A stretch of DNA of 61,210 nucleotides, taken from a virus. Below the pieces are notes generated by a model. That model ran no database searches. It saw only the letters and a list, made by a program, of their open reading frames with translations, and was not told where the DNA came from. The translations under genes were made by a program, and so were the position numbers. Of this stretch, positions 23,607-32,201 are shown piece by piece; position 1 is the stretch's first letter; every line of letters begins with the position of its first letter. The stretch covers positions 1-61,210 of the IMG/VR virus record IMGVR_UViG_3300037247_000367; one strand, written 5' to 3'.

Positions 23607-24043
23607 TGCCTGTTTGCCATAAAAGAAAAATAGTTTTTTGCCATGTTCCGAGAACTGGCGGGGTAAGCATCTGCTTGACATTAGAGTTAGCAATAGAAGA
23701 TAGGCACGAAAAAGCAAGCTATTTAAGGGGTAAATATCCCGGCTATCATTTATTTTCAATATATAGACCTTACAAAGACAGGATTGAAAGCGCACTTGGA
23801 TATTCAAAAGAAACAGCTGGTGTACATTCGACAAAAAAAGAATCATACGAAGATATAGTTGACAGTATTATCATAGCTAAAGGCAATGGAATTTCAGTTA
23901 AACCAAATGATTATTTTTTAGATGTTCCTGTTGACACCTTGTTACAATATAATGATTTAGAAAACGAACTTAATAAGATGCTTGTAAAACTTGGACATAA
24001 GGCAGTAAAATTAATTCAATCAAATTCAAGGAGGAAAAAATAA
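23606..24043 (+). CDS. Sulfotransferase-family protein
   Basis: A 145-aa protein. KIVFCHVPRTGGVSI (8-22) matches the 5'-phosphosulfate-binding loop (F-x-H-x-P-R-T-G-G-T-S), and FSIYRPYKDRIES (about 50-62) matches the 3'-phosphate-binding R-x-P-x-x-R-x-x-S motif with one change. It would transfer sulfate from PAPS to a sugar hydroxyl. It is shorter than most relatives (200 aa or more), so it is a minimal version. Sulfation would give the glycan negative charge. Confidence 0.72.
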   Translation: MPVCHKRKIVFCHVPRTGGVSICLTLELAIEDRHEKASYLRGKYPGYHLFSIYRPYKDRIESALGYSKETAGVHSTKKESYEDIVDSIIIAKGNGISVKPNDYFLDVPVDTLLQYNDLENELNKMLVKLGHKAVKLIQSNSRRKK

Positions 24044-24852
24044 TGGAAACCCTATCAGATTACGGAAACAATGTAACAAGTCAAGCCGGTGAGGATGGAA
24101 TTATTAAAGAGATATTCAAACGTCTGGAAATAGACAAAGGGGTGTTCTGTGAGTTTGGGGCTTTGGATGGCATAATGTTTAGCAATTCCAAAGAACTTGC
24201 AGACAAGGGCTGGATAGGGTTATACATCGAGGCTGGAAGAGAATGTGGTAAATGTGTCGAAAACTTCAAAGACAACCCACGTATAACTGTCTTAAAGGAA
24301 TATGTGGGAGAGTTTGATGCAATGGGTAAAACCTCAAAGGTGATGGAAAAATCATTTGATACTATTTGTAAAAAAAGTTTTGACAAAGAACTTGATTTTT
24401 TAGTTATTGATGTTGACGGTGGCGACTACGAGATAATGAGAGGCATTAAAAAGTATCTCCCGAAAGTATTAATGATCGAGTGTAATCCTTTCCGGCATCC
24501 ATTGGATGAAACATATTACGGATATGTGATAGGTGATGTGCAGGAATCTTTAACGGTTATGAACCAACTTGGTGAGAAGATGGGCTACAAGATGCTGTGC
24601 TGGACACAAAACATCTTCTTTATCAAAGAGGAATATTACCATTTGTTTGATGTTGAAACCGATATGATGGAAATATTCAAGCAGGGGTTTAAGGGATATA
24701 TCCAAAGAGACGAGGCTGCCGTAGGGCGTATGATCGCAAGAATGGGTAGCAAGCGATTCGGAGAGCAGGAAACTGACTTTATTAAACAAACACATGCTTT
24801 GTGTGTAGAAGAAATGAAAGCGGACGGAACATATACGCCTCAAATAATATGA
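24043..24852 (+). CDS. FkbM-like methyltransferase
   Basis: A 269-aa protein. VTSQAGEDGIIKEIFKRL (about 11-28) is the conserved S-Q-x-G-E-D-G-I start, FCEFGALDGIMFSNS is the SAM-binding loop, KGWIGLYIEAG follows, and DFLVIDVDGGDYEIMRGI is the I-D-x-D-G-x-D-Y signature. This architecture is seen in glycan-associated FkbM-type enzymes. Starts on the stop codon of the sulfotransferase (AATGG). Confidence 0.82.
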   Translation: METLSDYGNNVTSQAGEDGIIKEIFKRLEIDKGVFCEFGALDGIMFSNSKELADKGWIGLYIEAGRECGKCVENFKDNPRITVLKEYVGEFDAMGKTSKVMEKSFDTICKKSFDKELDFLVIDVDGGDYEIMRGIKKYLPKVLMIECNPFRHPLDETYYGYVIGDVQESLTVMNQLGEKMGYKMLCWTQNIFFIKEEYYHLFDVETDMMEIFKQGFKGYIQRDEAAVGRMIARMGSKRFGEQETDFIKQTHALCVEEMKADGTYTPQII

Positions 24853-25580
24853 GAATAAAAATGAAATCTGTAAAAAACTATAATGAGGAGAATCACTATA
24901 AGGGTGAATGCTGGAGGCAGGAATCCGGGGCAAATAATATGTTATCCAAACACAATGAAGCATCTATTGTTTTGGATTTTAATAATAATATTGATGTTAT
25001 CGGCAAGAGTCTATCAAAAATAACAGACATTGATTTATCAAATATAACTGCGATAGATTTAGGGTGTGGAAATGCCTCGTATCTTAGTTATTACATCAAG
25101 TGTACTGGAGCAGATTTACCATTTATAATAAGTAATTATTCTAAAATATTAAATCCGGGAATGGATTTTATTGAATGTGATGTGATGGAGAGCGATTTAT
25201 CTTTTTTAAAAGAGTTTGATTTAGTTTTAATAAGTGGACTATTAACGGTAATGAAAGAGCCGCTAATTATATTGAATAAAGTTCTAAGCAATAGCAGCAA
25301 TTACGTTTTAATTAACAGAAACCAATTAACAAAACAGCCGACCACCACTTCAAAGAATTGGGCTTATTGTGGATGGACATACGAAACTCAAATTAATATA
25401 GATGACTTTAATTACTTGTTGGAAAAGAATGGGTTTGATATAATATGTAAGGAAGAGCTTATTATTGGTTCAGGCATTATTGACAGTTATTGCCATCTTG
25501 TTAAACGGAGTTATGTTGAAAAAAACAACAGGTTGCTATCAAAAAAAGGGATTTATAAATTTAATGGTCAGAATAATTAA
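24849..25580 (+). CDS. Class I SAM-dependent methyltransferase
   Basis: About 243 aa from the ATG at 24849 (ATGA overlap); the frame is open further up inside the previous gene. TAIDLGCGNASYLSYYIK is motif I, FDLVLISGLLTVMKEPLIIL the post-II region and NYVLINRNQL the strand 5 region. TTTSKNWAYCGWTYETQINI is shared in style with the methyltransferase at 31614 (NPSYGGWTWHSIINRKDF), so the two may be paralogues. Confidence 0.78.
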   Translation: MRIKMKSVKNYNEENHYKGECWRQESGANNMLSKHNEASIVLDFNNNIDVIGKSLSKITDIDLSNITAIDLGCGNASYLSYYIKCTGADLPFIISNYSKILNPGMDFIECDVMESDLSFLKEFDLVLISGLLTVMKEPLIILNKVLSNSSNYVLINRNQLTKQPTTTSKNWAYCGWTYETQINIDDFNYLLEKNGFDIICKEELIIGSGIIDSYCHLVKRSYVEKNNRLLSKKGIYKFNGQNN

Positions 25581-26360
25581 ATGATTAACATACACCCAAA
25601 AGGACGTTTAGGCAATCAGATGTTTCAATACTGTTTGGCACGTATAATATCCGAGCAGTTGGATTATGCAACCGATATGGAATTGCCTTTTAAAAACGCT
25701 AAAATACTAAAGGGCAAGATCGTAAAATCACCTGTTGAACAATTAAACGGACATGAAATTGATTTGAAAGGGGTGTTGAGTAATAAAAAAAACCGTAGGA
25801 TATATCTAAACGGGTACTTCCAACAATATGAATATTACAAAGACTATAAAAAAGAGATACAAAAATGGTTTGAGATCACAGAAGGTTACAAAAAGCCCGG
25901 TATAAACGACTTAGTTGTTCATGTGAGGGGCGGTGATTTGTATAATAAAGGCGGGAATACGCAGCACACTCCTTGTCCTTTGAGTTATTATACATCAATA
26001 ATACAACAAACATATTATAGGAGATTATTTATAGTAACTGAAAACCCGGATGACATAATAGTTCAAGCTATTCAAAAGCGACATTCATGTAAAATTATCA
26101 GCCAATCCGTGATAGAAGATTATTATTTTATGTTTCATGCTACTAAGTTGGTATTATCGGTGTGTACAATAGCATGGTGGGCTGGGTGGCTCGGAAACGC
26201 AACAGAGGTACATTACCCCTTATTAGGGTATTGGCATCATGACAGCGTAAGAAACGAGATTAATTTAAGGGTTAGTGAACAGCGATATATTTATTATGAT
26301 TTAGGAGTACAAGATAACTGGCAGGCAAGCGATGAACAAATTGAAAACTTACTGAAATGA
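25581..26360 (+). CDS. Glycosyltransferase family 11 (fucosyltransferase-like)
   Basis: A 259-aa GT-B enzyme. GRLGNQMFQYCLAR (8-21) is the GT11 signature, and DLVVHVRGGDLY (about 109-120) is the H-x-R-R-x-D-type GDP-sugar-binding motif. A C-terminal AWWAGWLGNA block follows. GT11 enzymes usually form alpha-1,2-linked L-fucose from GDP-L-fucose. Because a GDP-mannose 3,5-epimerase is encoded nearby, GDP-L-galactose is an alternative donor; that is inference. Confidence 0.88.
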   Translation: MINIHPKGRLGNQMFQYCLARIISEQLDYATDMELPFKNAKILKGKIVKSPVEQLNGHEIDLKGVLSNKKNRRIYLNGYFQQYEYYKDYKKEIQKWFEITEGYKKPGINDLVVHVRGGDLYNKGGNTQHTPCPLSYYTSIIQQTYYRRLFIVTENPDDIIVQAIQKRHSCKIISQSVIEDYYFMFHATKLVLSVCTIAWWAGWLGNATEVHYPLLGYWHHDSVRNEINLRVSEQRYIYYDLGVQDNWQASDEQIENLLK

Positions 26361-26385
26361 AAAGATTTTGTATATTAGCAATGAA

Positions 26386-27063
26386 ATGCAGAATTCAATT
26401 AATTACGTTTATTTATATTTAGACCCAACAAAACCGGGTATTTATAATTATGGGAAATATGTAACATTATATTACGAACCATTTTATGTAGGGAAAGGAC
26501 AAGGTAAGCGCAAAGAAGACCATTTAGAAGCTGCGAAGAAAGGAAAATCAACCGGAAATAGACATTTATATTTTAAAATAAAAAAGATTCTTATACAAGG
26601 ATTAGAGCCTATAATAAAGATAGCAGGACGCTGGGATGAAGCAAAAATAGCATTTAATTACGAAAAGCATTTAATAAAACTAATTGGAAGAACAGATAAA
26701 AAGACAGGTGTTTTAACAAATATGACAAATGGTGGCGATGGTGCTATTAATCCATCGGTTGAAACAAGAAAAAAAATATCAAATAGCTTAAAAGGTAATA
26801 TTCCGTGGAACAAAGGCAAAACAGGAATTTATAGTAAAAAAACAAGGGACAATATTAGCAAAACATTGACTGGTCGAAAGGGTATACCTTTAACGGATTA
26901 TCAAAAAGAATGTATTTCTAAAGTGCATAAGGGTAAAGTTGTTTCAAAAGAAACGAGACAAAAACAATCATTAGCGCACTTAGGACATACGCCTTGGAAT
27001 AAAGGAACAAAAGGGATTTGTAAAGCATGGAATAAGGGGCTATGCAAACAAAACAGTTATTAA
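26386..27063 (+). CDS. GIY-YIG homing endonuclease with NUMOD3 motifs
   Basis: About 225 aa from ATG 26386; a TTG 18 bases upstream keeps the frame open. YVYLYLDPTKPGIY and PFYVGKGQGKR form the GIY-YIG core (YVYL...YVGKG), with NYEKHLIKLIG carrying the catalytic Glu and NMTNGGDGAINPS following. C-terminal NUMOD3 motifs (NIPWNKGKTG, HTPWNKGTKG and KAWNKGLC) wrap the target DNA. Inserted between the fucosyltransferase and epimerase genes. Confidence 0.9.
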   Translation: MQNSINYVYLYLDPTKPGIYNYGKYVTLYYEPFYVGKGQGKRKEDHLEAAKKGKSTGNRHLYFKIKKILIQGLEPIIKIAGRWDEAKIAFNYEKHLIKLIGRTDKKTGVLTNMTNGGDGAINPSVETRKKISNSLKGNIPWNKGKTGIYSKKTRDNISKTLTGRKGIPLTDYQKECISKVHKGKVVSKETRQKQSLAHLGHTPWNKGTKGICKAWNKGLCKQNSY

Positions 27064-27067
27064 AAGC

Positions 27068-28024
27068 ATGAAAAAAATTTGTATTGCAGGGGGAAATGGT
27101 TTCATCGGTCATTCATTAGGTCGCAAATTAAGAAGCGAGGGGCACTGGGTACGAACTGTTGATATACAAGAATATACGTTTGGAAAAATAGATTATACAG
27201 ATAATTATATAATTGGTGATTTACGAAATATTGATTTATGCAAAATGGTTTTAAATGATATGGAATTTGACGAAGTATATGTTTTGGCTTGTTTAATGGG
27301 TGGGGCTGGATTTATTTTTACAGGCGATAATGATGCCGATATTATGCACGATTCAGCGTTAATTAATATCAATATAATAGAGTGTCTTAAAAATTCAAAA
27401 GCTAAAGTATTTTACAGTTCATCCGCTTGTATTTACCCTAAACACAATCAACTTGACCCTGACAATCCAAATTGTGCTGAAAATTCTGCTTATCCAGCCG
27501 ACCCCGACAGCCCCTATGGATTAGAAAAGATATTTAGCGAAAGTTTATATGAAGCATATCATAGGAATTATGGACTTGACATAAGGGTTGCCCGCTTCCA
27601 TAATATTTTCGGAGCAGAGGGGGCGTATAATAATGGCAAAGAAAAAGCACCGGCAGCACTATGTAGAAAGGTCGCAGAGGCAGATAAAGAAATTGAAGTA
27701 TGGGGGGACGGCAAGCAGACACGCTCATTTCTTTATATTGATGAATGTTTAGATGGAATAGAGAAATTAATGAACTCCGATTGTACATTTCCTTTAAACA
27801 TAGGCAGCGATGAAATGATAAGCATTAACGACTTGGCTAAAATGGTAATTGACATATCAGGCAAGGATTTAACGATTAAGAACATCGAAGGTGCAGAGGG
27901 TGTGAGAGGACGCAATTCTGACAATAAACTAATTTATGAAACATTGGGCTGGAAACCTACCCAACCATTGAGAGAGGGCATGGAAAAGCTATATAGGTGG
28001 GTTAATACGCAAGTAAATGGATAA
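27068..28024 (+). CDS. GDP-mannose 3,5-epimerase (extended SDR)
   Basis: A 318-aa NAD-dependent sugar-nucleotide epimerase. GGNGFIG (8-14) binds NAD and Y150-G-L-E-K154 is the catalytic pair. Cys121 in SSACIYP and Lys193 in KEKAPAALCRK match the two acid/base residues known for plant GDP-mannose 3,5-epimerase. LMGGAGFIFTG, RFHNIFGAEGAY, WGDGKQTRSFLYIDEC and EGVRGRNSDN further mark this subfamily. It converts GDP-D-mannose to GDP-L-galactose or GDP-L-gulose. A rare gene in a phage and the clearest clue to the sugar made. Confidence 0.9.
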   Translation: MKKICIAGGNGFIGHSLGRKLRSEGHWVRTVDIQEYTFGKIDYTDNYIIGDLRNIDLCKMVLNDMEFDEVYVLACLMGGAGFIFTGDNDADIMHDSALININIIECLKNSKAKVFYSSSACIYPKHNQLDPDNPNCAENSAYPADPDSPYGLEKIFSESLYEAYHRNYGLDIRVARFHNIFGAEGAYNNGKEKAPAALCRKVAEADKEIEVWGDGKQTRSFLYIDECLDGIEKLMNSDCTFPLNIGSDEMISINDLAKMVIDISGKDLTIKNIEGAEGVRGRNSDNKLIYETLGWKPTQPLREGMEKLYRWVNTQVNG

Positions 28025-28736
28025 GATGATATTAGATATAAGTTTCAATGGATTGGGCGATAGCTTGGCTTTCAGCACCTTGCCGGAGCGTTGCCATGAA
28101 AATGGAATTGACTTTTATTTATCAAATTCCGTAAGGAAATTACATGAAAGGAACACGCAAGTATTTGATATTGTTTGGAAAGCAAACCCATATTTCAAAG
28201 GATTTTCGGATGGAGAAATAAATGCTGGAAATATGTATAAGTCAAAGACATCACTTGAAGAATCTATTGTCTATCAAATGGAGCGAATGCACGGTTTTAA
28301 TCCCATAAACAAGTACCCTAAAATCTATATCGAACTAAAAGAGATGCCTGAAATTAAAGACATAACGCTAATAGACCTTAATAGTTTTGCAGTATGTAAA
28401 GAATTGTGGGAGAAAAGAGATTTGCTTGTTAAAAAGGTAGATGAGTTAATAGATAGTAATGAGAATATTTATTATACATACCTACAAGACAAGCCCAGCA
28501 AAATAAATGATGTAAACGCTATATTGTTAAAGAAGTTTCAGCCGTTTCCGATAGATTCCTTATTGCATTATTGTCATGTATTGAACAGCGTAAAGAATTT
28601 TGTTACGGTATTATCAGGGGCAAACGTATTGGCATCTGCGATAAAACAAGATAGGGATAAACAAATCGACACAATTATATGGGATTGGCTCAAGGGGACA
28701 TATTATTTTGAAAACATAAACTATCATACGATATGA
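28017..28736 (+). CDS. Putative GT9/heptosyltransferase-like GT-B protein
   Basis: A 239-aa protein. ISFNGLGDSLAFSTLPERCH at the N-terminus resembles the G-x-G-D motif region of heptosyltransferase-like GT-B enzymes, and VKNFVTVLSGANVLASAI near the end resembles their donor-site strand-helix. The middle is less typical, so this is a fold-level guess. It overlaps the epimerase and the following SDR genes, in line with a sugar pathway. Confidence 0.5.
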   Translation: MDKMILDISFNGLGDSLAFSTLPERCHENGIDFYLSNSVRKLHERNTQVFDIVWKANPYFKGFSDGEINAGNMYKSKTSLEESIVYQMERMHGFNPINKYPKIYIELKEMPEIKDITLIDLNSFAVCKELWEKRDLLVKKVDELIDSNENIYYTYLQDKPSKINDVNAILLKKFQPFPIDSLLHYCHVLNSVKNFVTVLSGANVLASAIKQDRDKQIDTIIWDWLKGTYYFENINYHTI

Positions 28737-29374
28737 AAATTCTAATCACAGGAGCGACAGGAGCATTTGGCAGTGAATTAGCTAAAGCATTTAAAGGGCA
28801 CGATCTTATCTTGCACGGAAGGAATAAAGATAAATTCCCAAATGTGAAAGCTGGAAAAATAAGCGGAGATATTAATGACCAATTAACCAGAATTAACATA
28901 ATAGGTCAATGTGAAGACATTGATGTATTTATAAATAATGCTGCGGTGTTTCAAAATTGCCCGTTAGATGAATTAAACATTTTGGATATTGAAACTATAA
29001 TCGAAACCAATTTAACATCTCCTATTATTTTATTAAAAGAAGTCATTGAGATATTCAAAAAAAGGGGTAGTGGGACGATAATAAACATCAACTCTGTGGC
29101 TGGCAAGATGGGTAATGCAATGGAAGCTGTTTATTGTGCAACTAAATACGGAATGAAAGGGTTTATGGATTCGGTAAGGTTTGATTGTATTCAAAAAGGA
29201 GTGAGAGTAATAGAGTTGTTTCCCGGAGCGATGAGTACAGGCATGGCAGCGTATAGAGAGGATTCGGAAAACTTCACCGATGCAAAAGAATTGGCGGAAT
29301 TTGTTACACATATAGTAGATACAAAAACATTTTTCCCGACAGGGATAGAAATACACAGAGCGATTTATGAATAA
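28733..29374 (+). CDS. Short-chain dehydrogenase/reductase
   Basis: A 213-aa classical SDR: TGATGAFG (6-13) nucleotide-binding loop, NNAA at 68-71, catalytic Ser121 (INSVAG), Tyr134 and Lys138 (YCATK), and PGAMSTGM after the active site. Likely reduces a keto sugar or a sugar-derived intermediate. It sits just before the transketolase genes and overlaps them by 8 bases, so it could reduce the two-carbon ketol product; that is inference. Confidence 0.85.
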   Translation: MKILITGATGAFGSELAKAFKGHDLILHGRNKDKFPNVKAGKISGDINDQLTRINIIGQCEDIDVFINNAAVFQNCPLDELNILDIETIIETNLTSPIILLKEVIEIFKKRGSGTIININSVAGKMGNAMEAVYCATKYGMKGFMDSVRFDCIQKGVRVIELFPGAMSTGMAAYREDSENFTDAKELAEFVTHIVDTKTFFPTGIEIHRAIYE

Positions 29375-30086
29375 GCGAAGCAAACAGGTACGAAGGGATG
29401 CGATAAAGCTATCTAAAGCCAACGGTGGGTATCATTGGGGCGGTAGTTTCTCATGTGCAGAAATACTTATTAGCTTGTATGATGAAGTTCTAACCGATGA
29501 TGATGTGTTTATTCTAAGCAAGGGACACGGCTGTTGGTGTTACTACGTCTTATTACGTGAAAAAGGGTTTAATCCTGTACTTGAAGGGCATCCAAGCTAC
29601 GATCCTGTAAATGGAGTACACGCAACTACCGGGAGCATGGGACATGGTTTTCCTTTTGGGATAGGGATAGCATTGGCAAAAAAGATGAAAGGAGAACCCG
29701 GAAAGGTTTATGTTCTAATGGGTGATGGAGAATGCCAAGAGGGTACTACATGGGAATCGTTGTTATTAGCGGTAAAGTTAGACCTTAAGAATTTAGTTGT
29801 CATTATTGATAACAACAAGATACAAGGTTCGGGATTTACGGATGATATAAATTCTATTCAAAGCATTTATAAAGTAGCTGAAAATATTGGATGGGAAACA
29901 TTTGGTATAGATGGACAAACTTATATGTTTGAATTTTTACCCCGCCAATCCAAGCAACCCATATTTATTATAGCCAACACAGTAAAGGGCAAAGGCGTAT
30001 CATTCATGGAAAACAAACCTGAATGGCATTCTAAATGGCTAACAGATGAAATGGAACAAAAAGCACTAAAGGAATTATGCGAGTAG
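29367..30086 (+). CDS. Transketolase-like enzyme, N-terminal (ThDP pyrophosphate) subunit
   Basis: A 239-aa protein with the ThDP fold: GDGECQEGTTWE (119-130) and DNNKIQ (148-153) form the metal-diphosphate motif, preceded by SKGHGCWCYYVLL and GHPSYDPVNGVHATTGSMGHG-type loops of transketolase. Split transketolase subunits of this size occur in bacterial secondary pathways and surface-sugar clusters, where they add two-carbon units to sugar nucleotides. The partner subunit is the next gene. Confidence 0.87.
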   Translation: MNKRSKQVRRDAIKLSKANGGYHWGGSFSCAEILISLYDEVLTDDDVFILSKGHGCWCYYVLLREKGFNPVLEGHPSYDPVNGVHATTGSMGHGFPFGIGIALAKKMKGEPGKVYVLMGDGECQEGTTWESLLLAVKLDLKNLVVIIDNNKIQGSGFTDDINSIQSIYKVAENIGWETFGIDGQTYMFEFLPRQSKQPIFIIANTVKGKGVSFMENKPEWHSKWLTDEMEQKALKELCE

Positions 30087-30565
30087 AATTTGGAAAAACA
30101 ATAGTAAGATTAGCCGAAAAGGATAGTAAAATTATTCTTATCACCGGAGATGTGGAACAGGAAATGAATGAATTTAAGAAGTTATTTCCTGACAGGTTTT
30201 TTAATATGGGCTTGTGTGAGCAGTCAATCGTTAGCATAGCCGGAGGGCTGGCATCGAGAGGGTTTAAGCCCGTTGTGTATTCGATAACCCCTTTTCTTAT
30301 CGAGAGGGCATTTGAGCAGATTAAAATAGACATTGATTACAATAATTTGCCTGTTATGTTAATCGGTTACAGCGATTACCCTACGCATGGGATAACACAC
30401 AGACCCTTAGATGCTGAAGGGCTAATAAAGATATTGCCTAATACAACAGGGTATTTCCCACGCAATGAAAAAGAAACCAGCAAGGCAATGATAGATGCTT
30501 ATTTAATGAACAAACCGGCAATTATTTGCTTAAAAAAGAATCCTAATAATGAACAATTTATATAA
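30077..30565 (+). CDS. Transketolase-like enzyme, pyrimidine-binding subunit, lacking C-terminal domain
   Basis: A 162-aa protein matching the ThDP pyrimidine domain: Glu48 in NMGLCEQS is the cofactor-activating Glu, followed by IAGGLASRGFKPVVYSITPF and YSDYPTHGITHRPLDAEGL (with the His-containing loops). Normal C-terminal subunits are about 300 aa and end with a third alpha/beta domain. This one stops after the pyrimidine domain, which is unusual. It overlaps its partner gene. Confidence 0.85.
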   Translation: MRVEFGKTIVRLAEKDSKIILITGDVEQEMNEFKKLFPDRFFNMGLCEQSIVSIAGGLASRGFKPVVYSITPFLIERAFEQIKIDIDYNNLPVMLIGYSDYPTHGITHRPLDAEGLIKILPNTTGYFPRNEKETSKAMIDAYLMNKPAIICLKKNPNNEQFI

Positions 30566-31614
30566 TGAACAAATACAGCAATTATAAAATAGCATGGTTT
30601 CCTGAAAAATTACAGTCATTTAAAGCTGGTCGCATTACTGCACCTATCTTTGTAAGGATAAAGCCAACAAATAGATGTAACCACGACTGCCCGACTTGTA
30701 TATATGAACCAAGTTTTATCGGGATGCACTCTTCAATGAGCAGGAATGATGAATTATCTGAAGAAAAACTATTTGAAGTCATAAGGGATTTACATGAAAT
30801 GGAAGTGAAAGCGGTATTATGGAGTGGTGGTGGTGAGCCACTTATGCATCCTTATATTTTAAATGCCTTTAAAAAAACAAGAGAATATGGAATGCAACAG
30901 GCACTTGTTACCAACGGACACAAATTAAAAGACAAGATAATTGAAGAAGTGGCAAACTTTGATTGGATAAGAGTATCATTTGATTATTACAATAAAGAAT
31001 CTTTTATAAAAGTAAGAAAAGCCAGCGAATCAGGGTTTGATAAAATACTAAAGAACTCAAAAGAGTTTGCTAAACAAAAAAATCCTAATTGTGATTTCGG
31101 CTCAAACTTTATTGTCAGCAAAGAAAACTATATGTATATGTTTGAAATGGCTTCTATGTTAAAAGATATTGGATTTGAGAATATAAGATTTTGTCCTTTA
31201 TGGATTACAAATTTAGTGGAATATCATAGCAGAATAAAATCAGATGTTTTAACCCAAATTAATAAATGCAGGGAAAGACTTGAAGATGATAATTTTAAAG
31301 TTTATGACAGTTATAATACCGACCCCTCATTTCAGTATTCATCATATAAGAAGTGTTATGTGATGCAGACCGTTCCGGTAATTGCTGCTGATTATAATGT
31401 ATATGCCTGCCATAACAAGGCGTATGACCATAGAGGGCTGATAGGGTCTATAAAAGATCAAAGTTTTAAGGAGTTATGGTTCAGCGAAGATGCTAAAGAA
31501 AGATTTGAAACGCTTAATCCTTTAACAGCTTGTAACGGACATCAATGTTCAAGCAATAAAAGGAATATTCTAATAACGGACATCATGGATGCTGGGGGTA
31601 TAAATTTTATATAA
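30565..31614 (+). CDS. Radical SAM enzyme with SPASM-like C-terminus
   Basis: A 349-aa protein. Cys38-x3-Cys42-x2-Cys45 (RCNHDCPTC) binds the 4Fe-4S cluster, and WSGGGEPLMHP (87-97) is the G-G-E-P SAM motif. The C-terminal Cys residues (KKCYVMQ, YACHNKAYDH, ACNGHQCSS) fit a SPASM or twitch auxiliary cluster. Such enzymes modify peptides or sugars (for example dehydrogenation or epimerisation). In this context a sugar or glycoside substrate is likely; a peptide substrate cannot be excluded. Confidence 0.85.
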   Translation: MNKYSNYKIAWFPEKLQSFKAGRITAPIFVRIKPTNRCNHDCPTCIYEPSFIGMHSSMSRNDELSEEKLFEVIRDLHEMEVKAVLWSGGGEPLMHPYILNAFKKTREYGMQQALVTNGHKLKDKIIEEVANFDWIRVSFDYYNKESFIKVRKASESGFDKILKNSKEFAKQKNPNCDFGSNFIVSKENYMYMFEMASMLKDIGFENIRFCPLWITNLVEYHSRIKSDVLTQINKCRERLEDDNFKVYDSYNTDPSFQYSSYKKCYVMQTVPVIAADYNVYACHNKAYDHRGLIGSIKDQSFKELWFSEDAKERFETLNPLTACNGHQCSSNKRNILITDIMDAGGINFI

Positions 31615-32201
31615 TGGAGTGCTGGCACGAAAACATATATCAGGCAATGATTGATGCGGCTAATAAAAGACCGCTATTATCTACTTATCAGGGTAAGCTA
31701 TTAAAGTCAATGATTGATAGTGTTGAATATGAAACTTGTTTAGATATTGGTTGCGGTACAGGACAAGTAAGTCAATTAATAAAAGGTATATATCATGGTG
31801 CAGATTTGTTTAATATCATTGCTAATGTAGCTGAAAAATCAGGATTTAAACAAATATATTTAGGAATTAATGTGGAAAAATATGATATGATATTTGTAAA
31901 TAGTTACGATCTTGTTATTATGAGTGCCTTTGTTGATGTTATGGAAAAGCCCTTAGAAAAGTTAGAAAGCATTTTAAAATATTGCAGTAAATATGTTATC
32001 ATTCACCGACAGGAAATATCACAGGAGAAGCCAACGCAATCTATTAAAAATCCGTCTTATGGCGGATGGACATGGCACTCAATAATCAACCGTAAAGATT
32101 TTGATAAAGCGATAAAGGGCTTTGAAATTCTAAAATTAACAACTTGTAAATACGAAAATTGGGAGGATGGGGGTACAAGCGTACTGCTAAAAAGAAAATG
32201 A
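31614..32201 (+). CDS. Class I SAM-dependent methyltransferase
   Basis: A 195-aa protein. CLDIGCGTGQVSQLIKG is motif I, and YDLVIMSAFVDVMEKPLEKL and KYVIIHRQEI are later strands. YGGWTWHSIINRKDF resembles a stretch of the methyltransferase at 24849. Starts on the stop codon of the radical SAM gene (TAATGG). Confidence 0.78.
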   Translation: MECWHENIYQAMIDAANKRPLLSTYQGKLLKSMIDSVEYETCLDIGCGTGQVSQLIKGIYHGADLFNIIANVAEKSGFKQIYLGINVEKYDMIFVNSYDLVIMSAFVDVMEKPLEKLESILKYCSKYVIIHRQEISQEKPTQSIKNPSYGGWTWHSIINRKDFDKAIKGFEILKLTTCKYENWEDGGTSVLLKRK

